Positions 43,158-52,323 of a stretch of DNA of 64,000 bases are shown here, piece after piece. The stretch lies in NCBI GenBank assembly GCA_016283935.1, contig JAEENX010000025.1, forward strand, positions 1 to 64,000, read 5' to 3'. The DNA is from Bacilli bacterium (GTDB lineage: Bacteria > Bacillota_I > Bacilli_A > RF39 > UBA660). Each line of letters starts with the position of its first letter. Positions within the stretch are counted from its first letter, which is position 1. The translations under genes were made by a program, and so were the position numbers. Under the pieces are notes generated by a model. It worked only from the letters and a program-made list of their open reading frames with translations, was not told the DNA's origin and did no database searches.

Positions 43158-43961
43158 ATGGGTGCTTTTGAAAAATTTATCGAAAGCGATTTGTTTTTTC
43201 CAGTACTAATAGGTTTACTGTTACTTCTTATTATTGTATTTGTAGTAATTTTAATTTTAGATAGAAAAAGAGAAAAGAAATATATACAAGAATTAAGAGA
43301 GGAATTAGGATCTGATTCTTTAACTCAGACTATTCAAATACCTGTTGTTAAACAAGTTGTTGTTAAGAAACAAGTTGAACCTGTTCAAGAACAAGTAGTT
43401 ATTTCAAATAAGGAAGAACCAGTTCGAGTTGAAGAACCAATTGAAGAAACAAAAGAATCTAATGAATTAGATTTAACTAAAACAGTTGCTCCAACCATTT
43501 TAAAAGAAATGGAAGTTAAACCTAAGGTCGTTGAAAGAACTGAAATAGCAGAAGATGCACCAGTGGTTGATTTAAAGATTGCTGATACATCAAGTGATGA
43601 GTCGTTAGAAGCTACTCAAGTTATTCAAATAAAGGAAGAAGAAAATTTAGATGATGAATTAATAGTACCTGATGCTATTAAACAAATTGAAGAAGAAGGT
43701 GAAGAAATGGAAGCACCTGAAAAAGCAATACAAATTGAAGATGAAGGAACTCAAGTTATTGAACTTCCTAAATTAGCAAAAGAAGAAGATGTAATTAAAA
43801 GGGTTGAAATTAAACAACCTAATGCATTTGAAATCAAAACAGATGGTAATACAAATATAAATGAAGATATTAAGTATGAACCACCTAAAGAATATACAGG
43901 AGTTAAAACTGAAGTATTAGATATAACTGATATAGTTAATGAATTAAATAAGGAGAAATAA
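43158..43961 (+). CDS. Membrane-anchored acidic protein with ZipA-like topology
   Basis: 267 residues. N-terminal membrane helix (about 11-34), then a charged helix (RKREKKYIQELREELG) and a long acidic, Val/Glu/Pro-rich, apparently disordered chain with no folded domain I recognise. This N-out, single-helix, acidic-linker layout resembles ZipA-type division anchors or tethers. The ORF-track GTG 43149 lies in SD AGAGGTG; ATG 43158 used. Own extended -10 (TGGTAAAAT, 43122-43130). Followed three bases later by a small charged ORF. Division role is only a context-based guess. Confidence 0.6.
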   Translation: MGAFEKFIESDLFFPVLIGLLLLLIIVFVVILILDRKREKKYIQELREELGSDSLTQTIQIPVVKQVVVKKQVEPVQEQVVISNKEEPVRVEEPIEETKESNELDLTKTVAPTILKEMEVKPKVVERTEIAEDAPVVDLKIADTSSDESLEATQVIQIKEEENLDDELIVPDAIKQIEEEGEEMEAPEKAIQIEDEGTQVIELPKLAKEEDVIKRVEIKQPNAFEIKTDGNTNINEDIKYEPPKEYTGVKTEVLDITDIVNELNKEK

Positions 43962-43964
43962 TAT

Positions 43965-44162
43965 ATGAACGGAAAAGAATTTAAAAATGTTTACTTAGAA
44001 TTTCCTAATGAAGCAAAAAAAGTTAAAACTGAAGAAGAAAAGAAAAAAGAATTAGAAGAATTTAGAGAAGAAGAAAATCAAAGAATTATTTCTAAGACTA
44101 CTAGATTAAGTAAGGAAGAATTACAAAGACGTCTAGAAGAAACTCAATCTTTACATTTATAG
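43965..44162 (+). CDS. Small charged helical protein
   Basis: 65 residues, over half charged: MNGKEFKNVYLEF, then KTEEEKKKELEEFREEENQ and KEELQRRLEETQ, likely one or two long helices. No family recognised. SD AAGGAG overlaps the end of the preceding gene, so the two are translated together, and a terminator follows directly. It may bind the acidic membrane protein upstream. Confidence 0.6.
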   Translation: MNGKEFKNVYLEFPNEAKKVKTEEEKKKELEEFREEENQRIISKTTRLSKEELQRRLEETQSLHL

Positions 44163-44187
44163 GACAACAGAGGTTGTCTTTTTTTTT
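44161..44187 (+). terminator. Intrinsic terminator
   Basis: GACAAC/GTTGTC with loop AGAG and T9 run, starting in the stop codon. Confidence 0.8.
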
Positions 44188-44220
44188 ACAATGTGATATT
44201 TTAATTTAAGGTGAGACTTT

Positions 44221-46140
44221 ATGGCAACAAAAAAGTATGATGCTGATTCAATTAAGATTTTAGAGGGTTTAGAAGCAGTACGTAAAAGACCTGGTATGTA
44301 TATTGGATCAACCGATAAAAAAGGATTACATCATTTAGCATGGGAAATAATTGATAATGGTATCGATGAAATTATCAATGGATATGGTAATCAAATTAAA
44401 ATTATATTAAATAAAGATAAATCTATAACAATAGCAGATAATGGACGTGGTGTACCAATTGGAAAACACTCATCAGGTAAATCTACTCCTGAAGTAGTAT
44501 ATACAATACTACATGCAGGTGGTAAATTCGAAGAAGGAAACTATAAAGTTTCAGGTGGATTACATGGTGTAGGTGCATCAGTAGTTAATGCATTATCTGA
44601 TTGGATGGATGTAATTATTTATACAGATGGTAAAATATCTGAAATTAAGTTTAAAGAAGGTGGAAAGGTAGATAAACCACTTACTCAAGTTGGTACATCT
44701 AAAAACACTGGTACAGTTGTTACTTTCATGCCTAATTATAATATATTTAAAAACTGTGAATTCTCTTATTCAACAATATGTGAAAGAATGCAAGAAAGTG
44801 CATTCCTTCTAGATAACATCACTATTGATGTTGAAGATAGAAGAGGAGAAGAAGTTAGAAAAGTAAGTTATCATTATGACAATGGTTTAAATTCATTTGT
44901 TGAATATTTAAATGAAGATAAAACTGCTTTAAATAAAATTGTTCCTATTCATGGAGAAAGCAAAGGAATTGGTATTGATATAGCATTACAATATACAGAT
45001 TCATACAATGAAACTATTCTTTCATTTGTTAATAACGTTAAAACGCCAGATGGTGGTTCTCATGAAGTTGGTTTTAAAACAGGTATTACTAAAATCTTCA
45101 ATGATTATGCTAAAGAACAAGGAATCTTAAAAGCAAAAGATTCTAACTTTGATGGATCAGATGTAAGAGAAGGTTTAACTGCAGTTATTAACTTAAAAGT
45201 TCCTGAAAAATTATTACAATTTGAAGGACAAACTAAAGGTAAGTTAGGTACTCCTGAAGCAAGACCTGCTACAGAACAAATTGTATATGATACATTAAAA
45301 TATTATTTAAATGAAAATAAAGCTGAAGCTACTGCTATATTAACAAAGATGGGTAATTCTAAATTTGCTAGAGAAGCAGCTAGAAAAGCTAGAGAAGAAG
45401 CAAGACTTGGAAAAACTAAGAAGAAAGAACAAGCTAGTCTTTCTGATAAGTTAACTCCACCTCAAGGACATAATTCAAAGATTAATGAATTATTTATAGT
45501 CGAAGGTACATCTGCCGGTGGTTCTGCTAAACAAGGTAGAGATAGAAAATTCCAAGGTGTACTTCCTTTAAGAGGTAAAGTATTAAATACAGAAAAAGCA
45601 TCATTAGCAGATGCATATAAGAATGAAGAATTAAATACATTAATCCATTGTATAGGTGGAGGTGTAGGTGCTGAATTTAATTGCAAAGATATTAACTATG
45701 ATAAAGTTATAATCATGACCGATGCCGATGATGATGGATGTCATATTCAATGTTTATTATTAACTTTCTTCTATAGATTTATGAGACCATTAATTGAAGA
45801 AGGACATTTATATATAGCAATGCCTCCTTTATATAAGGTTAATTTCCCAAATAGTAAGAAAGATAATTATTGTTATACTAATGAAGAACTTAAAGAAATT
45901 ACTGCTGGTAAGACAAGTTATACAGTACAAAGATACAAAGGTCTTGGTGAAATGAATCCAGAACCATTAAGAGTAACAACAATGTCTCCAGAAACTCGTA
46001 ATTTAATTAAGGTAAATATCAACGATGCTGCATTAGCAGAAAGAAGAGTATCTGTTCTAATGGGTGACTCAGTTGAACCTAGAAAAGAATGGATAAATGA
46101 AAATGTTGATTTCACATTAGAAGATGATTTTAAAAAGTAG
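44221..46140 (+). CDS. parE: DNA topoisomerase IV subunit B (ParE)
   Basis: 639 residues. GHKL ATPase: EIIDNGIDE, DNGRGVPIG, HAGGKFEEGNYKVSGGLHGVGAS. Then transducer and TOPRIM with VEGTSAGGSAKQGRDRKFQG, MTDADDDGCHIQ and PPLYKV. RDRKFQG, the KNEELNTLIHCIGGGVGA stretch and the overall spacing are ParE-like rather than GyrB-like. EGTSA replaces the usual EGDSA, although the essential Glu is kept. parC, which normally follows, is not in the window. Decatenates chromosomes together with ParC. Confidence 0.9.
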   Translation: MATKKYDADSIKILEGLEAVRKRPGMYIGSTDKKGLHHLAWEIIDNGIDEIINGYGNQIKIILNKDKSITIADNGRGVPIGKHSSGKSTPEVVYTILHAGGKFEEGNYKVSGGLHGVGASVVNALSDWMDVIIYTDGKISEIKFKEGGKVDKPLTQVGTSKNTGTVVTFMPNYNIFKNCEFSYSTICERMQESAFLLDNITIDVEDRRGEEVRKVSYHYDNGLNSFVEYLNEDKTALNKIVPIHGESKGIGIDIALQYTDSYNETILSFVNNVKTPDGGSHEVGFKTGITKIFNDYAKEQGILKAKDSNFDGSDVREGLTAVINLKVPEKLLQFEGQTKGKLGTPEARPATEQIVYDTLKYYLNENKAEATAILTKMGNSKFAREAARKAREEARLGKTKKKEQASLSDKLTPPQGHNSKINELFIVEGTSAGGSAKQGRDRKFQGVLPLRGKVLNTEKASLADAYKNEELNTLIHCIGGGVGAEFNCKDINYDKVIIMTDADDDGCHIQCLLLTFFYRFMRPLIEEGHLYIAMPPLYKVNFPNSKKDNYCYTNEELKEITAGKTSYTVQRYKGLGEMNPEPLRVTTMSPETRNLIKVNINDAALAERRVSVLMGDSVEPRKEWINENVDFTLEDDFKK

Positions 46141-46158
46141 ATTTTATATCTACTTTTT
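46132..46158 (+). terminator. Intrinsic terminator of parE
   Basis: AAAAAGTAGAT/ATCTACTTTTT, loop TTTAT. Confidence 0.8.
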
Positions 46159-46188
46159 ATTATTATATAAATAAGAGGTGATATATAT

Positions 46189-47721
46189 ATGGAATTAAAA
46201 AATATATTAGATCAATATAAAATAAACTATAGTATGTATGGAAATGATATGGCTAAAGTAGATATTATGAATAAACCAAAAGGTAAAATAATATTAGTAA
46301 CAGCTACAAATCCTACTAAATATGGTGAAGGAAAAACAACAGTAGCCATTGGATTAAATGATGCTTTTAAAAAGTTAGGTTATAATTCTATAGCATCTTT
46401 AAGAGAACCATCTATGGGACCTGTATTTGGTGTTAAGGGTGGTGCTACAGGTGGAGGTAAAGCTGTAATAGTACCTGAAGATAAAATCAATTTACATTTC
46501 ACAGGTGATTTTCATGCTATAACATCTGCTAATAATTTAATATGTGCACTTATTGATAATCATATATATCAAGGTAATGAATTAGATATACAAAAAGTAA
46601 CATTTAATAGATGCTTGGATATGAATGATCGTGCATTAAGAAATATTACTATTAAAGATAAAAGATATGAAAGAGAAGAAATATTTAATATAACTGCTGC
46701 TTCTGAAATCATGGGAGTATTTTGTTTAGCTAAAGATATGGATGATTTAAGAAGTAGAATAAGTGATATTATAATAGGATATAATTCTAAAAATGAAGAA
46801 ATATATGTTAAAGATTTAAAATGTGTAGAAGCTGTTATTGCTTTATTATTAGATGCAATGAAACCTAATGCAGTTAAATCTTTAGAAGATAATTTGGTAT
46901 TAGTTCATGGAGGTCCATTTGCTAATATTGCTCATGGATGTTCATCACTTATATCTTTAAATACTGCAAGATCAATTTCAGACTATGTTATTACTGAAGC
47001 AGGATTTGGATCAGATGCAGGAGCAACAAAGTTTTTAGATATATTATCAAGAAATAATTTTGATGAAATATATGCAACTGTATTAATTACAACTATAAGA
47101 GCATTAAAACTAAATGGAGATGGAGAATTAGAAAAAGGTATAAGTAATCTTCAAGCTCATATTGATATATTAAAAGCATTTAATGTTAATGTTGTTGTAA
47201 CACTTAATAAATTTGAAGATGATACAGATGATGAAATTAAATTTGTACAAGAATATGTTGAAAAACAAAATATAAAATTTGCTATAAATGAAGTATATTT
47301 AAAAGGATCTATAGGTGGTATAGATTTAGCTAATAAAATATTAGAAATAGAAAATAATAGTAAGATTAATTATTTATATGATTTAAATGATAAGTTAGAA
47401 GATAAAATTAATAAGTATCTTTCTAATATAGGTTGTATTAAATATAATGCATCAGATGAAGTTAAGGAAAAGATTAATGAATTTAATAAATATAAATATC
47501 CAATATGTGTTGCTAAAACACAATATAGTATTTCAGATGATCCTAAAAAATTAGGATATCCAAAAGATTATGAAGTAACCATAAGAGATATAAAAGTAAA
47601 CAATGGTTCTAAATTTATAGTTATATATTTAGGTGATATTATTACAATGCCTGGATTATCCAAAAATCCATCAGCATTAGAAATAAAGATAGAAAATGAT
47701 GTTATATATTTACCTAGATAA
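46189..47721 (+). CDS. fhs: Formate-tetrahydrofolate ligase
   Basis: 510 residues; most are about 555, so loops are trimmed. GEGKTT (P-loop), REPSMGPVFGVKGGATGGG and INLHFTGDFHAITSANN are family signatures, and GGPFANIAHG and ITEAGFGSDAG follow in order. Makes 10-formyl-THF from formate, ATP and THF for purines and fMet-tRNA; fmt, which uses that product, is 8 kb downstream. SD GAGGTGAT, spacing 8. A TATAAT lies in its 3' end for xseA. Confidence 0.94.
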   Translation: MELKNILDQYKINYSMYGNDMAKVDIMNKPKGKIILVTATNPTKYGEGKTTVAIGLNDAFKKLGYNSIASLREPSMGPVFGVKGGATGGGKAVIVPEDKINLHFTGDFHAITSANNLICALIDNHIYQGNELDIQKVTFNRCLDMNDRALRNITIKDKRYEREEIFNITAASEIMGVFCLAKDMDDLRSRISDIIIGYNSKNEEIYVKDLKCVEAVIALLLDAMKPNAVKSLEDNLVLVHGGPFANIAHGCSSLISLNTARSISDYVITEAGFGSDAGATKFLDILSRNNFDEIYATVLITTIRALKLNGDGELEKGISNLQAHIDILKAFNVNVVVTLNKFEDDTDDEIKFVQEYVEKQNIKFAINEVYLKGSIGGIDLANKILEIENNSKINYLYDLNDKLEDKINKYLSNIGCIKYNASDEVKEKINEFNKYKYPICVAKTQYSISDDPKKLGYPKDYEVTIRDIKVNNGSKFIVIYLGDIITMPGLSKNPSALEIKIENDVIYLPR

Positions 47722-47723
47722 TA

Positions 47724-47732
47724 TGCTATAAT
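47724..47732 (+). promoter_or_regulatory. Extended -10 promoter of xseAB
   Basis: TGCTATAAT just after the fhs stop and 19 bases before xseA. Confidence 0.55.
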
Positions 47733-47751
47733 TATTAAAGGAGGTAATTAT

Positions 47752-49026
47752 ATGAATGAACAAGAAGTAAAGTATTATTCAGTAACACAATACAACAAAG
47801 CAATTAAAAATTATCTTGATGAAATTGATGCATTACGTGATGTTCATATCAAGGGTGAAATAAGTAATTACCGTGGAGCTACAAGAGGACATTTATACTT
47901 CACATTAAAAGATGAAACTTCAAGAATAAGTGTAGTAATGTTTAATGCAGAAGGAAGATTAGACTTTACTCCTAAAGATGGCGATGAAGTTTTAATAGAT
48001 GGTAGAATAACAGTATATGAAGCTAATGGTGGTTATCAAGTATATGCTGACAAAATGACTCTTGCAGGAAATGGAGATCTTCTTAAAAAATTAGAAGAAT
48101 TAAAAAAGAAGTTACAAGCTGAAGGATTATTTGATGAAGCACATAAGAAACCAATTCCTAAGTATCCTGAAAGAATTGGTATAGTAACTGCTCCTAATAA
48201 AGCTGCTATTAAAGATATCTTAAGTACTATTAAGAGAAGATATCCTTTATGTGAAACTATTTTATTTCCAGCTTTAGTACAAGGTGATTTAGCTAAAGAT
48301 AGTATAGTTAAACAAATAGAAGAAGCAAATGATCCTAAATACAATCTTGATACATTAATTGTAGGTAGAGGTGGAGGATCAATTGAAGATTTATGGGCAT
48401 TCAATGAAGAAATAGTTGCAAGAGCTATTTATGATTCTAGAGTACCTATTATATCAGCAGTTGGTCATGAAATAGATTTTACTATTGCAGACTTTGTTGC
48501 AGATATAAGAGCAGCTACTCCTACAGCAGCAGCTGAAATAGCAGTACCTAATTTAGCAGATTTATTAAATACAATTAATCAATATAAGATAAGATTAAAT
48601 AATAATATAACCGGTAATATTTCTTATTTAAAAGATATATTAAAGAAACTAAGTACAAGTTATGTTTTATCTAATCCACTTGCGACTTTTGAAATAAGAG
48701 AGCAAAAGTTAGATGAATTAGTTAATAGATTAAATACTAATTTAATACATAAATTAGATGTATCAAAGAATAGATTTGATAGTATTAAAACTAAGAGAGT
48801 ATTATTACATCCAGAAGATATATTAGTTAAATATAATAATTCAATGGAATTAGTAATTAATAAACTAGAATTATTAAATCCATTAAATGTATTAAAAAAA
48901 GGTTATTCAGTAACTAAAGTTAATGATAAACCTTTAAAGAGTATTAAGGATGTTAAAGAAAAAGATAAATTAAATATTAAAATTATAGATGGTGAAATAG
49001 ACGCTATCGTAGAAGGAGTGAAATAA
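47752..49026 (+). CDS. xseA: Exodeoxyribonuclease VII large subunit
   Basis: 424 residues. N-terminal OB-fold (VHIKGEISNYRGATRGHLYFTLKD), then the catalytic domain with ERIGIVTAPNKAAIKDI, GRGGGSIEDLWAFNEE and SAVGHEIDFTIADFVADIRAATPTAAAE split over two motifs, followed by a helical C-terminal arm. Degrades single-stranded DNA with XseB. SD AAAGGAGG. One base separates its stop from xseB. Confidence 0.95.
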   Translation: MNEQEVKYYSVTQYNKAIKNYLDEIDALRDVHIKGEISNYRGATRGHLYFTLKDETSRISVVMFNAEGRLDFTPKDGDEVLIDGRITVYEANGGYQVYADKMTLAGNGDLLKKLEELKKKLQAEGLFDEAHKKPIPKYPERIGIVTAPNKAAIKDILSTIKRRYPLCETILFPALVQGDLAKDSIVKQIEEANDPKYNLDTLIVGRGGGSIEDLWAFNEEIVARAIYDSRVPIISAVGHEIDFTIADFVADIRAATPTAAAEIAVPNLADLLNTINQYKIRLNNNITGNISYLKDILKKLSTSYVLSNPLATFEIREQKLDELVNRLNTNLIHKLDVSKNRFDSIKTKRVLLHPEDILVKYNNSMELVINKLELLNPLNVLKKGYSVTKVNDKPLKSIKDVKEKDKLNIKIIDGEIDAIVEGVK

Positions 49027-49027
49027 A

Positions 49028-49258
49028 ATGGCAAAAACTGAAGAAAAGAAATTCGAAGAATTAATGAATGAATTAGATGAAATTGTTAAAGACTTAGAAA
49101 GTGGTAATTCTGATTTAGAAGAATCTATTAAAAAGTATACTGAAGCTATGAAAATAGTTAAAATGTGTAATGAAAAATTAGAAACTGCTACAGAAGCAGT
49201 AAATAAAATATTAAAAGAAAATGGAGAATTAGAAGATTATAAAATTGAAGAAGAATAA
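49028..49258 (+). CDS. xseB: Exodeoxyribonuclease VII small subunit
   Basis: 76 residues. FEELMNELDEIVKDLESGNSDLEESIKKY and LETATEAV are the canonical XseB helical hairpin, which coats the long arm of XseA. Directly after xseA and ended by an intrinsic terminator; forms the usual xseAB unit. Confidence 0.93.
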   Translation: MAKTEEKKFEELMNELDEIVKDLESGNSDLEESIKKYTEAMKIVKMCNEKLETATEAVNKILKENGELEDYKIEEE

Positions 49259-49279
49259 TCTTTTATATAAGTGTAAAGT

Positions 49280-49303
49280 AGAACCTTAAAAAGGTTCTTT
49301 TTT
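49280..49303 (+). terminator. Intrinsic terminator of xseAB
   Basis: AGAACCTT/AAGGTTCT, loop AAA, T run. A TATAAT for the Hpt gene follows at 49327-49332. Confidence 0.8.
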
Positions 49304-49358
49304 AATTTAATAATATAGTTTTATATTATAATATAGGTAAGAATAGGAGTATGAGAAG

Positions 49359-49715
49359 ATGAATACTGAAATATTAACATCTGCTGGAGTAGATATAAAT
49401 AAGGGGTTAGAGCTACTTGGTGATATGGACATGTACAACGATACTTTGAGAGACTTTTTAACAGAGTCTGAAACAAGACTTCCTAATCTTATTAATTATT
49501 ATAATCAAGGGGATATGGAAAATTATGGTATACTTGCACATGCAATGAAAAGTGATTCTAAGTATTTAGGTTTTACTAAATTAGCTGAAATGTCTTATGA
49601 TCACGAAATGGCAGGAAAAAGTAATAACAAAGCTTTTGCTGATGAACATGTAAGAGAATTACTAACTGAAGCAAATAGAATCATTGGAGTAGTTAAACAA
49701 TATTTAGGAATGTAG
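49359..49715 (+). CDS. Stand-alone Hpt (histidine phosphotransfer) protein
   Basis: 118 residues, all-helical. LAHAMKSDSKYLGFTKLAEM carries the Hpt pattern H-x-M/L-K-S, with the phospho-acceptor His near residue 61, followed by the small-residue helix. No kinase or ATPase domain. SD AGGAG. It directly precedes, with no gap, a receiver-domain protein, which is its probable partner. No sensor kinase gene is nearby. Confidence 0.82.
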   Translation: MNTEILTSAGVDINKGLELLGDMDMYNDTLRDFLTESETRLPNLINYYNQGDMENYGILAHAMKSDSKYLGFTKLAEMSYDHEMAGKSNNKAFADEHVRELLTEANRIIGVVKQYLGM

Positions 49716-49724
49716 GTGAATAAT

Positions 49725-50444
49725 ATGGATTTTAATTCCGTAGTTGAAAAGTTACCTGAATATGTTTCTAGTTTAGTTGATAATATTTATATTGTTTCTG
49801 AAAGTAAAAATGAATTTTATGATGTTAAATACAATGGAAATGAAATAAATGTTAGTAAAAAGTATAATTTCAATGAAGTTGAAAAATATGTTGATAAAGA
49901 CATATTAACTAAAGAAGGAAAAAGGGTAATAAAAGATAAGTTTTATAGTGTAGTAACAGATGAAGATTATAAAATTATATTTGTAACTACAGTAGAAACT
50001 GAAGAAGTAAAGGAAGAAAAGAATGAAGAAGAGGAAACAGTAGAATTAGATGATCGTCAAATTCTAATTATTGCTGATGATTCGCCTGTAATAACAAAAT
50101 TCTTTAATAAAATTTTTGATCAAGATTATAATGTATTTGTTGCAACAAATGGTAAAGAAGCAATTGATTTAGTTAAGAAATATAAAGATAAACAATTAGT
50201 TGGTTGTTTCTTTGACTTACAAATGCCAGGTACTGATGGTTATTATGCATTAGATTATTTTAAAGAAAATAATTTATTTAAAGATATACCAGTTAGTATC
50301 ATATCTGGTGAAGAAGATTCTAATGCTATAGCAAATGTAACAGAAAATTATAATATTATTGATATGCTACAAAAACCATTTGGTATAGATGCAGCTAAAT
50401 CTATAGTAAATAAGACTATTTCATTTAGTTCAAAGAATAAATAA
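49725..50444 (+). CDS. Receiver-domain protein without DNA-binding output
   Basis: 239 residues. The N-terminal ~100 form a small alpha/beta domain I do not recognise (possible sensor or PilZ/PAS-like fold, unproven), then a Glu-rich linker. The C-terminal receiver domain has the acidic pair ADDS, phospho-acceptor Asp in FFDLQMPGTDG (about 163), Ser in SIISGEE and Lys in QKPFG, all intact. It ends at the receiver, so output is by protein contact. GTG 49716 lies in SD AGGTGA; ATG 49725 used. Paired with the Hpt gene upstream. Confidence 0.82.
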   Translation: MDFNSVVEKLPEYVSSLVDNIYIVSESKNEFYDVKYNGNEINVSKKYNFNEVEKYVDKDILTKEGKRVIKDKFYSVVTDEDYKIIFVTTVETEEVKEEKNEEEETVELDDRQILIIADDSPVITKFFNKIFDQDYNVFVATNGKEAIDLVKKYKDKQLVGCFFDLQMPGTDGYYALDYFKENNLFKDIPVSIISGEEDSNAIANVTENYNIIDMLQKPFGIDAAKSIVNKTISFSSKNK

Positions 50445-50469
50445 AAAGGTACTTTAAAATACCTTTTTT
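50443..50469 (+). terminator. Intrinsic terminator of the Hpt-receiver unit
   Basis: AAAAAGGTA/TACCTTTTT, 8-nt loop; overlaps the stop codon. Confidence 0.75.
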
Positions 50470-50502
50470 ATTTGATAATATATATTGACCGAGGTGATAA
50501 GC

Positions 50503-51690
50503 ATGAAAAAGCTTATAATTATAAAATATGGAGAATTAACTACTAAAAAAGATAATATTAATTTCTTTATTAAAACTTTAAAAGCTAATTTAGAAGAAAC
50601 ATTATCTAATTATAAATGTGATATATCATATGACAAAGGTAGAATGTTTATTGAATCTGATGATGATTTAGAAATCATTAAAGATAAAGTAAAAAATACA
50701 TTTGGTATTCATGAAATAAATATTGCTTATAAATTAGATAATACTAACTTTGATAATATAGCTTCATCTTTATTAACATTAATTGAAGATAAAGAGTTTA
50801 ATACTTTTAAAGTTGAAACTAAAAGAAGTAATAAAAATTATCCAATGGATAGTATGGAAATATCTAGAAAACTTGGTGGAGTAGTTCTAAAAAATAAACA
50901 AGGTGTTAAAGTAGATGTTCATAATCCTGAAGTATTAATAAATGTTGAAATAAGATTTGATGCAGCATTTATTTACTTTGAAAAAGAAAAAGGATTAGGT
51001 GGATATCCAGTAGGAACTTTAGGTAAAGGTTTATTAATGTTATCAGGTGGAATAGATTCACCAGTTGCAGGATATATGGCATTAAAAAGAGGAGTAAGAT
51101 TAGAAGCTATTTATTTTGATGCACCTCCTCATACTTCTGAAGCTGCTAAAAATAAAGTTATTAATTTAGCTAAAAAATTAGCTGGTTATTCAGGATATGT
51201 TAAATTACATGTTATTAACTTTACTGAAGTAGAAGAAAATATTTTAAAGAATTGTCCAAGAGATTATTTGATTACTATCATGAGAAGAATGATGTATAGA
51301 ATAAGTGAAACTATTGCAATTAGAAATAATTGTAAGTGTTTAGTAAATGGAGAATCAATTGGTCAAGTTGCATCTCAAACATTAACAAGTATGTCTGCAA
51401 TTGGTAGGGTTGTAAAACTTCCGGTTATCAGACCAGTTGCATGTTTAGATAAATTAGATATTATTGAAATAGCAAATCAAATTGATACATATGATATATC
51501 TATTGAACCATATGAAGATTGTTGTACTATATTTGTTCCAGATCATCCTGTTATTAATCCAGAGCCTGAATTATGTGAAGAATATGAAAACAATTTCAAT
51601 TGGCAAGATATGATTAAAAAATGTATTGAAGAAGAAACTGTAATAAAGATTGAAAACAAGATAAGTGAAGAATACTCAAGTATATTGTAA
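50503..51690 (+). CDS. thiI: tRNA 4-thiouridine synthetase ThiI
   Basis: 395 residues: ferredoxin-like N-domain with KYGELTTKKDN, THUMP domain (about 60-165), then a PP-loop ATPase with MLSGGIDSPVAGYMALKRG (about 181). It lacks the C-terminal rhodanese domain, as in other Bacillota, where a dedicated cysteine desulfurase supplies sulfur; that gene is not here. Makes s4U8 in tRNA and may feed thiamine synthesis. ATG 50503 follows GAGGTGAT; the ORF-track TTG is upstream of the SD. Confidence 0.93.
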   Translation: MKKLIIIKYGELTTKKDNINFFIKTLKANLEETLSNYKCDISYDKGRMFIESDDDLEIIKDKVKNTFGIHEINIAYKLDNTNFDNIASSLLTLIEDKEFNTFKVETKRSNKNYPMDSMEISRKLGGVVLKNKQGVKVDVHNPEVLINVEIRFDAAFIYFEKEKGLGGYPVGTLGKGLLMLSGGIDSPVAGYMALKRGVRLEAIYFDAPPHTSEAAKNKVINLAKKLAGYSGYVKLHVINFTEVEENILKNCPRDYLITIMRRMMYRISETIAIRNNCKCLVNGESIGQVASQTLTSMSAIGRVVKLPVIRPVACLDKLDIIEIANQIDTYDISIEPYEDCCTIFVPDHPVINPEPELCEEYENNFNWQDMIKKCIEEETVIKIENKISEEYSSIL

Positions 51691-51731
51691 TATTAAGCAA
51701 TATTTAATATAATTATAATAGGTGAAGATAT

Positions 51732-52244
51732 ATGAATAAAAAGTTGGTTATTGTGTGGTCGAGTGTTATAGTTGCTTTCATCTTAATTGGTATATATGGT
51801 TTATCTAATGTAGATAGATTGGTTGAAGATGGAGCAGGTGGACAAATATTTTTAGGTAGTGATGAACGTTTAAGAAAATGTACATATAATACTCAAAAAG
51901 CTAATATTACATATAACTTTATAGTAGGTGAAAATAATAAAAATATAGGTAGAATGGTTATTACTTATAAAACAAATAAAGTTGATCCAGATAGATTTAA
52001 ATTTTCTAAAGCTATAGGAGATACTCAAGTTACTGGAGTTAGTTCAGAACATAAAGGACAAACAGATAATTTTACTTTAACAATGAATGTTGATATGTTA
52101 GCTTATACTGGTGCTGAATCAGCTATAAGTACTAATTTAGTATCTATGGATATATTACTTGAAAAGGTACTTGATTACGATACATATATTCTAGATTTAA
52201 GTAAAACATATGCAGATGATATTAAAAATTTAGCTTGTTCATAA
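51732..52244 (+). CDS. Membrane-anchored extracellular protein of unknown function
   Basis: 170 residues. N-terminal membrane helix (about 5-25), then an outer strand-rich domain with two Cys (in RKCTYN and at the third residue from the end, LACS) that could pair. There is no lipobox. No family recognised. SD AGGTGAAG. Monocistronic with a clear terminator. Confidence 0.6.
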   Translation: MNKKLVIVWSSVIVAFILIGIYGLSNVDRLVEDGAGGQIFLGSDERLRKCTYNTQKANITYNFIVGENNKNIGRMVITYKTNKVDPDRFKFSKAIGDTQVTGVSSEHKGQTDNFTLTMNVDMLAYTGAESAISTNLVSMDILLEKVLDYDTYILDLSKTYADDIKNLACS

Positions 52245-52270
52245 AAGATGCGTTTTTTGCATCTTTTTTT
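52243..52270 (+). terminator. Intrinsic terminator
   Basis: AAAAGATGC/GCATCTTTT, loop GTTTTTT, T run. TATAAT (52295-52300) for ackA follows. Confidence 0.8.
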
Positions 52271-52323
52271 ATTTAATATGCCTATTTTATTTGATATAAT
52301 TAAATACGAGGTGAAAAGGAATA

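Noticed and set aside
44221-46140. GyrB instead of ParE
   Set aside because: RDRKFQG after the TOPRIM motif, KNEELNTLIHCIGGGVGA and the absence of GyrB-type recF/gyrA neighbours favour ParE.
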